The notes beneath the pieces were generated by a model, which was not told the origin of the DNA, did no database searches, and saw only the letters and a list, made by a program, of their open reading frames with translations. A DNA stretch of 64,000 bases from Silene conica. Lineage: Eukaryota > Streptophyta > Magnoliopsida > Caryophyllales > Caryophyllaceae. Position numbers and translations under genes: made by a program. The stretch lies in contig CM055314.2 in NCBI GenBank assembly GCA_029255685.2, forward strand, positions 8,636,399-8,700,398. Reading direction: 5' to 3'. The number at the start of each line of letters is the position of its first letter. Within the stretch, counting starts at the first letter, position 1. Shown here in pieces: positions 9,493-20,945 of the stretch.

Positions 9493-9698
9493 CACAAATT
9501 CTTGTTTCAGACCGTCACTTTTGGTCTAAAATAATAAGACGGAATTTTATAATCATTTTACAGCGAAATGTAACCACGATAGTATGGTCGATGTTAATAA
9601 CTTATTTGTAAATAATGGTTACATTTAGCTGTAAAATGGTTACATAATCCCGTCTTATTATTTCAGATCAAAATTGTGGTCTGAACCAAGACCAACTG
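9493..9698. mobile_element. MULE-type MITE (206 bp) with 9-bp target duplication
   Basis: acttggtaa at 9484-9492 and 9699-9707 flank an inverted repeat. The arms (about 80 bp) share gtttcagacc, aataataagacgg and cattttacagc..aatgtaacca in inverse order, around a short AT-rich centre. The arms start exactly at the target duplication. A 9-bp duplication points to Mutator-type mobilisation. It ends about 150 bp upstream of the RING-H2 start codon and may alter that promoter. Confidence 0.8.
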
Positions 9699-9829
9699 AC
9701 TTGGTAAAAGTCTACAACCACTATAATCTAAGAATACAAGTTGCTTCGAAAACACCCAACTTACTTGTTTTCTCCAACACTTAATTGCAACATTTTCTTA
9801 TTATTACCCCATAAAGGCATAAAACAAAC

Positions 9830-10288
9830 TTGACCTCATTTTCCAATTTCCACCATGGACATACGTCTAGACCTTACAAACAACTTCACCATCTTCCTCA
9901 CCGTCATCGTCTTTACGTCATCGTCTTTACGTTAATAACACGGTCACTACGACGCCGTGGCGGCGGCCTTCCAGCGACCAAGTATAGTCCCAATAAGGTG
10001 AATGATAATATGGAAAATAATGGTCCAAGTTGCATGGTTTGCTTGGAAGAATTAACCAAAGGTGAAACGATACGAAAAATGCCGAAATGCAAGCATTGTT
10101 TCCATGTCGAATGCATTGATCCATGGCTTGTATCTCATTCGACATGCCCGGTTTGTAGGCATCGAGTTATTCCTGAAAATTATCATCAACAACAAGCAAT
10201 TAAGAAAATAAATGTATTGTTTCGTTTTATTTTATTTGTTCAACATGTTTCTAACCAAATTGGGTATCCTCTTGATTTTGGAATTTAG
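9830..10288 (+). CDS. ATL-type RING-H2 E3 ligase gene with 14-bp tandem duplication near the start
   Basis: The RING-H2 finger is complete: [22 protein letters not shown] and STCPVCR give C-x2-C-x15-C-x-H-x2-H-x2-C-x10-C-x2-C, the ATL signature, so the protein should recruit an E2 enzyme. ATL proteins normally start with a membrane segment. The best start by context is ATG at 9855 (caccATGGAC), which encodes [13 protein letters not shown], a hydrophobic stretch, but that frame ends at TAA 9933 right after a tandem copy of catcgtctttacgt (9905-9918 and 9919-9932). Because 14 is not a multiple of three, the duplication shifts the hydrophobic start out of frame with the RING. The RING frame itself is open from ATG 9830, with a His/Arg-rich N-terminus that has no membrane segment. 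It is either a new pseudogene or an allele with a changed N-terminus. Confidence 0.78.
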   Translation: MTSFSNFHHGHTSRPYKQLHHLPHRHRLYVIVFTLITRSLRRRGGGLPATKYSPNKVNDNMENNGPSCMVCLEELTKGETIRKMPKCKHCFHVECIDPWLVSHSTCPVCRHRVIPENYHQQQAIKKINVLFRFILFVQHVSNQIGYPLDFGI

Positions 10289-10654
10289 CTTAGAGCCTTG
10301 TGGAAATTAAATCAAACATGATTTTTTAAATTTGTTCGACTTATTATTTTTTGTATGAAAAATGAGTTGATAATGAATTTGTCGTTATAACAATACTCAT
10401 AGCGATTTTAATCTGCCAGAATTAAAATCGCCTTTATCACACCTCTTACACAAAAAAAAACATCTCACCTGAATTATTATGGAGTATATTGGATATAATT
10501 TTAGGGTATCATCTAAGAATATTACGGCCTTACGGGGTACATTTTATTGAAAATACGCAGTGAATTTACCTAGAGTTTTATACTTTTATTAGTAAAACTA
10601 TGAACCAGCTTTGGTGATAGACTGATGGCAAGCCCTAAAATTCGAAAAAAAAGG
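10289..10654. other. 3' flank of the RING-H2 gene, no gene seen
   Basis: AT-rich and without frames. A short inverted pair, agcgattttaatctgccag followed by aattaaaatcgcc, lies at 10400-10432 and could form a weak hairpin. Confidence 0.4.
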
Positions 10655-11005
10655 AACCTACATCAAATGTGGTACCTCCATTTTTTTTAAGCATATATGT
10701 ATTTTTTTGAGCTTATTATCTCAAACTTTATTTGTTTTTGAGCAAATGCGTATTTTTTTGAGCATATTAAAGTTTATAAATTAGATTTTAATTTTTTTTC
10801 CCGTCACAACTCAAATTCAACTAAACTTATATGTAATATTTTTGAGTTTTATTGTGATTTTTTAGAGTTTAATGTTTGAATAAATAAACTCAGAAACTTT
10901 ATAGGAAAACTCATAATTTTTAAAACAAAACTCAAAATCTTTATTATAATGCTCAGAAACTATAAAATTGGAGTTAATACAATTGGATGTACCACCACTT
11001 GCTGC
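10655..11005. mobile_element. AT-rich MITE candidate with GGTAC...TCC ends
   Basis: The left end atgtggtacctccatttttt and the right end, read inverse, gtggtggtacatccaattgt are similar inverted termini about 340 bp apart. The interior is AT-rich with repeated tttttgag. No clear target duplication was found. An AT-rich stretch at 27600-27800 has a similar style and may be related. Confidence 0.4.
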
Positions 11006-11583
11006 TAAAATTCGGATGGAGGGAGTACACAGCGGTGAAATATCACTATTTTTTCTTACTTTCAAAACATTACTTGTAGCCTATGTAGCACCAACGGACA
11101 CGATACAGATATGTGACACGACGTATTATGAAATTTAGGACGCGGGACACGTTATTTAAATTTAATAAAATATACATTTTATAATTACAAATGTTTGATT
11201 TTATTTTTGTAAAAGTATTTGATCTTAATTTTAAATAAGTAAAGTTAAAATTTGCCCTTCATAATAACTCATTTTCATTTCTCATCCGAACCAATATTCT
11301 AATTAATCTCTTTCGATAGCACATTTCTCGTTTGAAGAACATCATTCACCCCAAATTGATGACCAAATACCGTGGACATGCGATGGACACAACTCAAATA
11401 CCATGGACACGTGCCCAAATAAATGTAGTTGGGTTTTAAGGGAAAGTTAGAACATCAAAATCAAAGGCTAAAAGGCCTTAAACATAGACACTGCCCTCAT
11501 TTTTTGCAAGTCTACGACTGACTATCATTGCTTCAGCGTAAATAAGAAGTAATTTCGTCTAATACAAAAAAACAGAAAATTAC
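11006..11583. other. Region downstream of the truncated GTPase gene
   Basis: This is where the remaining exons of the GTPase gene would be expected, but no G4/G5-type coding segment is visible on the minus strand. Repeats of gacacg/atggacac at 11095-11145 and 11370-11415 look like remnants of a transposon end. Confidence 0.5.
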
Positions 11584-11837
11584 CTGGTCAGAGGCAGAAG
11601 TTCCACATTCACCAGACAAGTCATGAACATAAACTACTGCAGTTGGCAGATGTGAGAGGACTGCAAGAGTGAGCTTCTCCAAATTGTTCCTAACCTCTTT
11701 GGATTAAAAGGGAAAAAAGAAATCAAAAACATACTTTTAGATAGAATGGACAGTAACATGGGATTTAATGATGATGAATCGAATTTTTAACAGATAAGGT
11801 TTAAGCTAAAGCATGTGAAAATCTTAATAAAAGGGAC

Positions 11838-11877
11838 GGAGCCTGGAGCCTGGAGCCCGGAGCCCGGAGCCCGGAGG
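11838..11877. repeat. GC-rich 7-bp minisatellite in the last visible intron of the GTPase gene
   Basis: About five to six copies of ggagcc(t/c) lie in the intron between the exons at 12147-12111 and 11696-11584. No function is apparent. Confidence 0.7.
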
Positions 11878-14800
11878 AGGGTAGGTGACAACAACTTTAG
11901 GTCTTTAAGTTTGATAGGATTATAGCTTCAAATTCAGTGTATTTGAACAACTAGACTAAACGAATGCCGCTATTAACAATAACTATCCTATGAGACATTT
12001 CAAGAACCTTTTTTATTTAGTAGTAGAGACACCATTCTTATGAGTCGAATGATTTCCAAAAAAAATAATGTACAAAAGAATGCAAATTGCATCTTCAGTT
12101 GTTCACTCACCATCTGAACGCTTGAGCAGACCAGGAGTATCAGTGACCTGCAACAAGTTCCAACTCAAATTGGGAGAACGTTCGTGAAAATACTTTTGAA
12201 CCTGAATGTTTGATGAACTGGCCTGAAAACGCTGATAGTCTACAGTAATATGACCCATTAGTATCCCTCTTGTTGTGAATGGATAATTGCAAATCTGGAG
12301 AGTGTAAGAGAACTGATAAATTAATACAAGATCATACAAGCTTCACTTTTCACAGCTTATTATCACGCACTGTAAAGTTTATGCATTCTGGGATATGAAT
12401 CTGTCTAAAGAATATTAGGTATGCCGAAAATGAAGAAGTCTCCAAGTATTGGCGGGATTTGAGAGAAGGACTCGTCTTGCAGCGTCATTTAGAGAGGGGA
12501 GTACAAAAGGGATAAAATATTGTTTTGGTCATTTACAGTGAAAGCAACTTGGCCAGATTGGAAGTACAGGAAGTCTATTGTTAGAGCATCACGCTAGAGA
12601 TAACTCCAACTGATCAACATGGATTGACATTTGGCTAATACCGTGTTACTGCAAAAGTTAAAAAATAGTGACCCGAAACGAGAAGTACAAGACCTGAATA
12701 ATTGAATATAAATTCAACCGTAGTCACATTCATATCTCTGCATACCTCGGGCTTTCCAGTTGAGAGGACACGGACCAAAGATGATTTACCAACATTAGGA
12801 GCTCCAACAAGACACAATGTTGGAGTTTCCAGATCAATAACTGGCATAGCTCGTAAGGCCTACAAACAATCATGATTAATGTTAGATGAATTTACGAATG
12901 CATATCCTTAGAATAGTGAGGGGAATTTCGGATTTTCATTCCCAGAGATAAAAAGTACAAAAGTACAGCCACCAAGATGTAGTTCATTTTCAATTTAACC
13001 AGGAATGCTACTATTTGACACACAAGCCTTAACACCTAACAAACCCCGTCCCAGAAAAAACAGAGGTAATGATTATCAATTTGTCAGGAGGACAAAAAAC
13101 CACAGAATAAACTGATATTTGTTGCCTGTCCGTATGATCGAAGAACATTCTGTTCATCAACCAAACAATGTCTTGCATCTGTCCACAACGACACAACATG
13201 CCAATTTTGCTAACATCGTCAATTAGACACCAATTCAATGCTATATTTTTCTTTAAGAAAAGAAAAGAATCCTAACATTCAGTGTGCACAAATCCACAAA
13301 GTGAATCCACATGCATACAAATAGAAAATATACCAGATTTGACTCTCATGCAACTCTTCAACATAGAACATTTTGCAAAGGACTCATACCTTGGCAATAT
13401 CCAACAAACTATCAACAGCTTCTCTCTCACGGTGGAAAGCCTCTTCTACACATTTGATACCCTTGGAAAAAATACAATAAGATTAAGATTTTGAATCATT
13501 TAAACTGATCATAACTCATGACGTTTCCTAATCAGATAATTACCTCATTTAACCGTTCCTCGGCGTCTTTCTTTGTCTTAGACTGCAACATTCCAGACAG
13601 GTACTTGTTATAATATTTCATAGATGCACAAGTGCAGAACTGGCACAACAACTATATAAACTGTTCTACTGCAGGATGCGTGTTATAGGCACTTGCATAC
13701 AGGGGCATGTAGCCATCTCAAGACGAACTAAACCAAGTAGAACAAACTACAAGTAATTTTCTCTGAACCTTACTCTTACAATACTGTTTTTCCTCCCCTC
13801 TTTCTTCCTACTAAGAAAGACTGAAAAATGTCGAAAACACAAAAAAAACTAGAATACTTTAAGGGAAGTAAAGAGAGAAATTGCCCATCTCCCATCTTGT
13901 AGAAACAAAATGAACCATCCATCGAGCACCACTTTTTGTTGGTGGGGAATTTTAAGAGACCGATTCGACATAACGAGTATAGAGTATTTAGGAAATTGTA
14001 CACATGAACAACCATAATAAAATCTGACATAAGAAATCGACCTTGGCACAAAGAGCAGCACGCTCTTTTGCAACAGAAGAAACCTTCTTCCGCAGGTTAT
14101 TTACCTTCCACAAAACCTGCAACATAATCAAGGGTAAAATGTAAACATACATACGACTAATCAAAGCCGAAAGTTCTAACTTACAAATCATAAATTCATA
14201 ATGCATGAAATTGGAGAAATAGAAGATCGGCGCAATTGGCTTAATGATTGGCGTATAGTTTACCTTCACTGCTTAAAGGCAAAACAGTAAATGGCACAAG
14301 GGTCGTCACATTTTGGTGGTTTTGCAGATGTTCATCATTTATGTAAGATCTTTCATAACATTCAAAAACCTTCTTAATAATTCATAAGAAAACCCAAATG
14401 AGCTTATGAAAACTTCTTTAAATTAAACATTGAAGATAAGTCATTAGCAAATGTCCCCGACAAATAACATTGATAACATTGACAACACAAATGCAGCCAA
14501 CTAATTCTTGCCACCAATGCTCTGCAACAAGTTATTTGGCCACAATCAACACTAACCGTAGTAGCATTATCTCAGACTTAAGCCAGACATATGGGCCTAC
14601 CATTTTTTTGGTCTCCAAAAGTTTCTCCCTTCAGTTTGTCACATGCTACTCATAGTCATGAGCATCATCTTTCCTTAGTAGTTGTTTAGTTGCCATCAAT
14701 TTATTAGATATAGAAAACTATTGAGTTTTTGGTAGATATTATCTTTTGACAAAGGATTCTTATGAAGTTTTACCTCCTACAAATTAGAGGAAATTGCTTA

Positions 14801-15900
14801 TCTAGGGAGACTTAAGTCAGTGAGACTTTTCATGAGTATTCCTAACTCTCTTATCAATTAAACACACATCAAAATATTTCGTGTAATCTTAATTCATCAG
14901 AAGTACTAATTCACGGGAATTTTGAGTTCCGACAAGCAACCAGATGCGCTCTTAGTTCCTTCTAAGAGTCAACATTAGACTACTACTCATCAATAAAGGG
15001 AATGTCTAGCTAAACAAGAATACAAGATAGAAAAGATCTGATGCTTCTGAAAAGATCATGAATAATAGATTTATCTAAAATTCAATAGCTATTGCCTATG
15101 GGTAGGGTTATAGTGGCAGCCATAATATAACCGTATAACCGGAAGGAGAAATAATTGTGAGACTGTTTTAGAGTTACCTCTTCATAGAACCCATCTTCAA
15201 GAGTCAACTCGACCAGGGATCTCTCATAAGGATGCAGGTGTTTTTTGTATGGGAAGTTCTCTGTATAAGTTCTGAGAGGAACTGCCAACTCCTGAGAACA
15301 ATGAAATGAAATGGTCAAACTATATGCATACAGCAACCTTAGAAGCAAAGACCAAGAGAGTAATAAGATATTTACATTGGAAACCTTACTTTCATTAGCG
15401 CATCAAGATGTTTAGCACCCTTATTCCTCTCCCGCTTCGCAATATTGGCAATGCCTATCAAACAAGCAAATAAAATTTTCAATACACTAATGTTAATCAT
15501 TTGTAAACACAGAGCACTATTTCTATAAGCAAATACCCTTTGTAGGTGAAACCATCTTTGCTTTCCGCAAAGCAGATCCCAGAATATCAATGGATGGCAT
15601 CACCATTGGCAGCTTCTGAAAGGCGCCTACGGTCTGAGCTTTCATCGATTCATCAACCTACAAAGAAATGCCTCAGAATGATGAAATTATTACTATACTT
15701 AGAAAAACCAAGCATAGGAGGAAGAAAAGGTAAATCAAAAATCTTTCTTAGGAGTGCAAATGTGACCTGTAATTTGTCGATCTTTTTGGGTTTTGTACTA
15801 GTGATATAGCTTGCAGAAACAACATCAGGTGTAATAGTTTGCATTTCTCTGCACAAGCACATAACAGGATGGAGCAATTTTCGATGCAGCTGCTTCGGAA

Positions 15901-17190
15901 CTAAACAATTACATAGCACTAATCAGATTGTCAACGCAATCACAACAGAAAATCTCAGTTATGTGAGCCAATAGACACACACTGAAACATAGACAACTAC
16001 TACCTGTATTCATGTTTATAGTCCTCATTTGACTTTGGTGGTCATTTGATGCCAACCTTTGACCCTTAATTAAAAATATATGGATACATACAATGTAAAT
16101 CTATCATTTGATTTATTAAAATAGCTGCTATCATATTATCATTTTCAAAATTTGCAACTATCTTCTTATGATAAATTATGTATCAAAGACGAGTTTCATT
16201 GTCCAACAAAGTCAAACGGAGACAATATAATGGCTTGGCGGTAAACAAGTAACCAATATGCAAACGGTTATACAAGCTTACATTACTTTTTAGTGCGGGA
16301 ACAGAGAAGAAGTGACTTCTATCAATACAGCTTTTACTTTGCTTTACTGAGCTAAAAGCTCAAGAACTTCTAATCTTTGTCTTCCTCTTAGTGAGGCTAC
16401 CGAAGGTTTTGTGTACAGGAGGGTGTGCAAACCAGTGTTGAGAATTTTAGGAGAGGAATCAGCAACCTTTGTTGAGAGGAAAGGACTGAGCCCTCTATCC
16501 TCACCGCGAAACTCAGCGCAAGCCTATACGAGCAGCAAGCATAATACAGAAAAAGGAGAGGTGTCAAGCTCCCTAAGGTAACGGATCTACCAACTCAAAC
16601 AAGAAGCCTTTGACTCTGGCTCAGTCTAAAGGCAAATATTACCCTCAACCGAGTCGGACACACTGATGTAAGATAAGTTAATATAGAGATGAGTATAACA
16701 AGAGCATGTTATGATTGAACATCATAAAGGGGGTCTATTCTCAAACCAACTGGGAAGAAACCCGAAAGTCCCACATGTTAGGATTATCCACATTGATAAA
16801 AGAGGAGAAAAATTATCACTTTATAAGGCAAGGGTTACTCCCTCTATTGCCAATTGGTTTTAGGGTGGAACCCTCTCGGGTTTATATTGTGGACTCTTTC
16901 TCCTCCGCTCGGGTGTGTGGCCCAGACCGTCGTTGAATTTAACACCAATCAAATATCACCCAACTTATCAAAATCGCCCTAATATCCAGTTTCACTTGTG
17001 AGTAGTGACATTAGCCACACTAACAACAATGCTATCCAATTGCCAAGGGGGAGTCGGATGTACACAGCCTTACCCTTAAGTTAAACACAAAGTAGTTGTT
17101 TCGGAATGACCGAAGATGAAAATTAACATAAAAAGAAGCATACAGTAAAGCAATAAAAGGGGATAAGAGAGACAAAAAAAATAAAGTTAC
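15901..17190 (-). other. Long first coding intron of the GTPase gene with repeat debris
   Basis: The intron is bounded by gtaact (minus, at 17190) and tttag (at 15901). At about 16740-16940 a tract (gtcccacatgttaggattat, then acttactccctctattgccaattgg-like text) has the look of a plant TRIM LTR or SINE remnant. No ends or target duplication are clear. No other gene is seen. Confidence 0.4.
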
Positions 17191-17260
17191 CTTTAGAAAA
17201 ATTCTGGGATTTGAATAGCAATCTATTGGAAGGAATTCTCCAAACTTCCATAACATTCAT

Positions 17261-17480
17261 TTTGGTATGCTCTTAATTACAGAAAGCAATAATAATAAAC
17301 TGGAATTAAACAAAAGAAACCCATTACAAATTTGCAAGAAATAAAACATAAAAGTTGAAGATTCAAACAAAAAAGAAGATGAAAGATTGAAACTTTACCA
17401 AATGAAGGTTGTGGAGTAAATTGAATTGCCCAGTATTTCAAATTTCAACTACAGCTTTAGAGAGCGTATGCATGAACTTG
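17261..17480 (-). promoter_or_regulatory. Probable 5' leader and leader intron of the GTPase gene
   Basis: On the minus strand a possible donor (cattTG|gtaaag near 17397) and an acceptor (taattaag, about 11 bp before the ATG at 17260) suggest a leader intron of roughly 125 bp. This is an inference from splice signals only. No clear TATA box was found. Confidence 0.35.
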
Positions 17481-19023
17481 AGTAGAAGATTGAGTTAGTG
17501 ATTCATTGATTCATTTACTCAAGGAGGAGGAGCACTTGAGTAAACACTTGAACCCACATGAGACATACTGAAACTTCAATGGCACGCCAGTAGCTTTACT
17601 AGAAATACAGGTACTCTGCAACCGCCAAAAGGCCTACCTGAAACAAATTTACAACAGTTGTCAGTACAGCTCACCAGTCGTAAACCTTCGCGCTCCATTA
17701 TTTGATTATCTCACCGTCATAAAATCCCTACAGAAGTCCATTGATAGTTCTAATAAAGGTTAGACGGAGCAACATCTTGATATCATGAAAAAAGACCAAT
17801 GCCAATATAAGATACGAAATTAACAGATGTTCCCATTTTTCCATTAACAATATAAGATACAAATTATAAGTAGCTTCTGTAGCAACTTTCATCTTTTGAT
17901 TTCCCATGCCCTTGAAGCTTTTTGACATAATATTGCATGTATCTATACCCGGCCACTGCAAGCCTGCAGCCTCTCGCCAAAAGCGGTTTCTCCGAGTAAT
18001 CCCGCTAATTTACTACAGCCATCAGCTATAACAATGTACTTGTGAATATAAGGGACCACTCCATTCCACTTAATTTCTCTATGCAGTGAAAGGCCATCGG
18101 TTTGTGTAACACAATAATATCCATCGCTATACATGTTTATTTGGCAAGGCTTCTCAGTTTTCAATCAGGCTTTGCTTCATTCATTCTTGTCTTCTTCCCC
18201 TGATATTTAGTAAATGAACTTACTTCATCAATTGTTTGCTCATTATCATCAAAACTTCAATGCACAAATAATTTAACAAGAAAATATAAAAAACGGAAGG
18301 AAAGGCAGACGCTTAGGGTTATAGTGAAAACTAGCAGCCATTTAAATAAATGTAAAAATATAAAATACAACCCACAATATGTCATAGCCGCACAAAAAAG
18401 TTAAATCGAGTAATTTGACCAAAAACTAAGATTATGCCATCAAAATACGATAACCATATGCTTAGAAAAGTGTCAAACATCAGCAAATGAGAAACTGGAG
18501 AAAATCGCTACCAAAAAATATAGAATTTAATACTGCTCAATTTCAACACAGCTTGGAGCTGAAACATGGTTATACAATTCAAGTGTCCTACAGAACCTAA
18601 TAAGACTAAGCTAGAACAGCAATTAGCCAATCAGACTACTGATCATCCAGTCCGTCTTCTCCCCTAGTGAGAAGAAAACAAGGAATGATCACTAGAACTC
18701 ACCAATGAGTACTCATCAGTCTCACAGCATTATTATTAGAGGTTGTATAACTATGAGAAAGGGCAGTCACTCGACAAATTCATTAAATGAAGTAGAGATA
18801 AAATGAAATCCCTTGGTATATTTGATGAAATTCCTATGTCTCGATATGCACAAATGATTTTAATATTTATATATACAGATTTGTACAATAAAAAAACATA
18901 GCTCTATATTTCAAGAAAAAAACATAGCTTTAGGATTATAAAGAAAATAATAGGCCAATTTAGAAATTCAATAAGCAAAGTAGAGCTAATATATGTCACA
19001 GTCCATTCTCAAAAATATTAATA
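17481..19023. other. Intergenic region between the GTPase and PPR genes
   Basis: It holds no recognised complete gene. A minus-strand open stretch at 17943-18164 (including HREIKWNGVVPYIHKYIVIA and CSKLAGLLGETAFGERLQAC) has the composition of real coding sequence but no family I recognise. It could be an exon fragment or part of a long spliced 3' UTR of the PPR gene. The rest is AT-rich. Confidence 0.4.
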
Positions 19024-20868
19024 TCAAATTGCAAAGAGCAGCATACCATTTGCGCCTAGAAAATACTTTTGAAGCAAAGCTTTGTCTTTATCAGTAACAT
19101 TAGCGGAAGTGAGTAAGCTGACAAATAAAGAAACCATCTCCGCATCAGCAACAAATCTTTGGCTCCTCATAGTGTAAAGATGATCCAAAGCCATGCCAAT
19201 ATCATTAGCATTGAGGAATCCTTTAACGATTGTGTTGTAGGTGCGTTCATTTGGAGAACATCCATTTTCCGCCATCTCCTTTAAAATTTTGTTTGCATCA
19301 CCTAACAGTCCTTGCCTACATAGCACTTTGATCATTATATTGTACGTTTTTAAATTTGGCTGCAACCGCTTTGCAACAAAAGTAGAGAAGACCTTTGCTG
19401 CTTCAACTAGTCGCCCGGCTTCACAAAGGCCATTAATTATGGTATTATATGTAGTAATATCAGGGGCCACTCCATTATTCTCCATCTCTTTACGTATGGA
19501 GATCGCCTCATCCATCTGTGCGTTTCTTAAAAGGCTGTCAAGCAATGTATTGTAAGTGACCACATCGGGTGCCACACCGCGATCTTGCATGTCTTTACAA
19601 AGTTGGAGTGCAAGGTGGAGTCTCTTAGCCTTGCACAAGGCATCTATAATGGTGGTATAAGTGAACACGTTTGGGGTTATATGGGTTCCTTTAAGAAGCA
19701 TATCCCGGAGCATCTCCAAAGCTTTGTCAACCTTTTTAGACTTGCAATAGCCATTGATTAGGGTACTGAAAGTCACAACAGTAGGCGTGACATTATCTTT
19801 GACCATAATATCCAGGATCTTTTCTGCCTCCTCCATCTCTCCACGCAAACAGTACCCATCCAACAAAGCATTGTAGGTAATAATGTTAGGTTGCACACCT
19901 CTCTTAGTCATGAATTCAAAAATAGATTTTGCCTCATCCACATTTCCCTCTTTACAGTAACTGTCAACTAAGGTATTGAAGGTTGCAATATTGTAAGCAA
20001 TGTTATTGTCCTGCATCTCAGTCAACAGTTCTTTGACATGATCCCAACACCCTAAACTGCAGAGCCCTCGAATTAAGGAAGTGTAGGTTACGACATCGGG
20101 CAAAATGCTCTTGGCTTTCATCTCCTTGAAAAGGCCGAGGGCTTGAGGTAACAATTGGTCTTTACCTAGGCTGTCAATGATGGTGTTATAAATGACAACG
20201 CCGGGTTTAAAAGGGGCTCTAGATTCCATATTTCGGAGCAATCTGAGAGCACCATCATTGTCGCCGGAATTGCAAAGACCTTTAAACATAGAACCGTACG
20301 TAACAAGGTCGGGGTGCATCTGAAGCTTGACAATTTTATCCAGTAACTGAATAGCTTGGCGTAATTTATCAGAATCAATTAGGCCATTGAGCAAGGTAGT
20401 GATGATGATAATATTAGGTGGATAGCCAAGCTTGAGACACTTACCAAGGAGAGAGAAGGCAAAATCAACACGACCAAGGGAAGAATAAGACCTGGCGAGA
20501 ATACCAATGGAATGCATATCGGGGCGGCAACCGGAGAATTCAAGATGATTGAAAAGGGTAAGAATAGTGGAGAAAGGAGGGTCGGGTTTAATCTTAGACA
20601 TGGCAGTAAACAGCTGATTAAAGATAATAACAGAAGGACGAGGACGAAGAGCATACAATTGATGAAATAGAGAAACGGGGATATCAATTCGAGAAAACCC
20701 TAAACGGCATTGTTCTCGAACGGAATCGAGTAGAAACAATCGAGGGTTTGGATGAAAAGAAGGAGAGTAATTTGGGGAAATGAAATTGGAATGAAATCGG
20801 AATTGAAAATGGGAATGGCGATTGAAAAGGGTACCTGACTTTCTGAGCATCTTCATCGTCATCGTCAT
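19024..20868 (-). CDS. P-class PPR protein, RFL (restorer-of-fertility-like) type
   Basis: An intronless 614-codon frame. The first 30-40 residues are rich in Arg, Ser, His and Phe with no acidic residue (KSGTLFNRHSHFQFRFHSNF), as in mitochondrial targeting peptides. From about residue 75 there are roughly 14 tandem 35-aa P-type repeats of the form VVTYNTLLDSLLRNAQMDEA and NIITYNALLDGYCLRGEMEE. The early repeats (SVIIFNQLFTAMSKIKPDPP and GKCLKLGYPPNIIIITTLLN) match the RFL subgroup. RFL proteins bind specific mitochondrial transcripts and promote their cleavage or block translation, and some restore male fertility. No DYW or E domain is present. The length is typical and no break is seen. The upstream ATGs at 20868 and 20862 are close together and either could serve. 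Which RNA it binds could be predicted from residues 5 and 35 of each repeat. Confidence 0.92.
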   Translation of the reverse strand: MTMTMKMLRKSGTLFNRHSHFQFRFHSNFISPNYSPSFHPNPRLFLLDSVREQCRLGFSRIDIPVSLFHQLYALRPRPSVIIFNQLFTAMSKIKPDPPFSTILTLFNHLEFSGCRPDMHSIGILARSYSSLGRVDFAFSLLGKCLKLGYPPNIIIITTLLNGLIDSDKLRQAIQLLDKIVKLQMHPDLVTYGSMFKGLCNSGDNDGALRLLRNMESRAPFKPGVVIYNTIIDSLGKDQLLPQALGLFKEMKAKSILPDVVTYTSLIRGLCSLGCWDHVKELLTEMQDNNIAYNIATFNTLVDSYCKEGNVDEAKSIFEFMTKRGVQPNIITYNALLDGYCLRGEMEEAEKILDIMVKDNVTPTVVTFSTLINGYCKSKKVDKALEMLRDMLLKGTHITPNVFTYTTIIDALCKAKRLHLALQLCKDMQDRGVAPDVVTYNTLLDSLLRNAQMDEAISIRKEMENNGVAPDITTYNTIINGLCEAGRLVEAAKVFSTFVAKRLQPNLKTYNIMIKVLCRQGLLGDANKILKEMAENGCSPNERTYNTIVKGFLNANDIGMALDHLYTMRSQRFVADAEMVSLFVSLLTSANVTDKDKALLQKYFLGANGMLLFAI

Positions 20869-20929
20869 GAATTCAAATAGCTGGAAAATGGAGTGAGAAA
20901 TGGAGTGTACAAATTCTACTCAGTTACTC

Positions 20930-20945
20930 ACTCTTATATAGTAGT
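20930..20945 (-). promoter_or_regulatory. TATA box of the PPR gene
   Basis: ctatataagag on the minus strand lies about 65 bp upstream of the start codon. That places transcription start near 20905 with a short leader. Confidence 0.6.

Larger units (their letters stand above)
11584..17260 (-). pseudogene. NOG1/Obg-like GTP-binding protein gene, 12 exons, 3' part missing
   Basis: Exons (minus): 17260-17191, 15900-15767, 15657-15537, 15454-15390, 15291-15178, 14116-14042, 13582-13544, 13461-13390, 12859-12746, 12294-12223, 12147-12111, 11696-11584. All keep phase and total 342 codons. The N-terminal helical NOG1_N part has FQKLPMVMPSID, RKAKMVSPTKGIANIAKRER and LRKKVSSVAKERAALCAK. The G domain follows: G1 GAPNVGKSS (about 249-257), G2 YPFTTRGILMGH, G3 VTDTPGLL (about 293-300) and YVHDLSGECGTS (about 327-336). 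NOG1-family GTPases act in large ribosomal subunit assembly. The N-terminus (MNVMEVWRIPSNRLLF) could be an organelle transit peptide, as in plastid members such as Arabidopsis PDE318, which I name from memory. After SASDQ|gtaa no G4 (NKxD-like) or G5 exon is seen before the next element, so the copy looks truncated. One intron is GC-AG. Confidence 0.82.

Noticed and set aside
9333-9611. 92-codon plus-strand frame upstream of the RING gene
   Set aside because: It runs into one arm of the MITE and has no recognisable protein motif.
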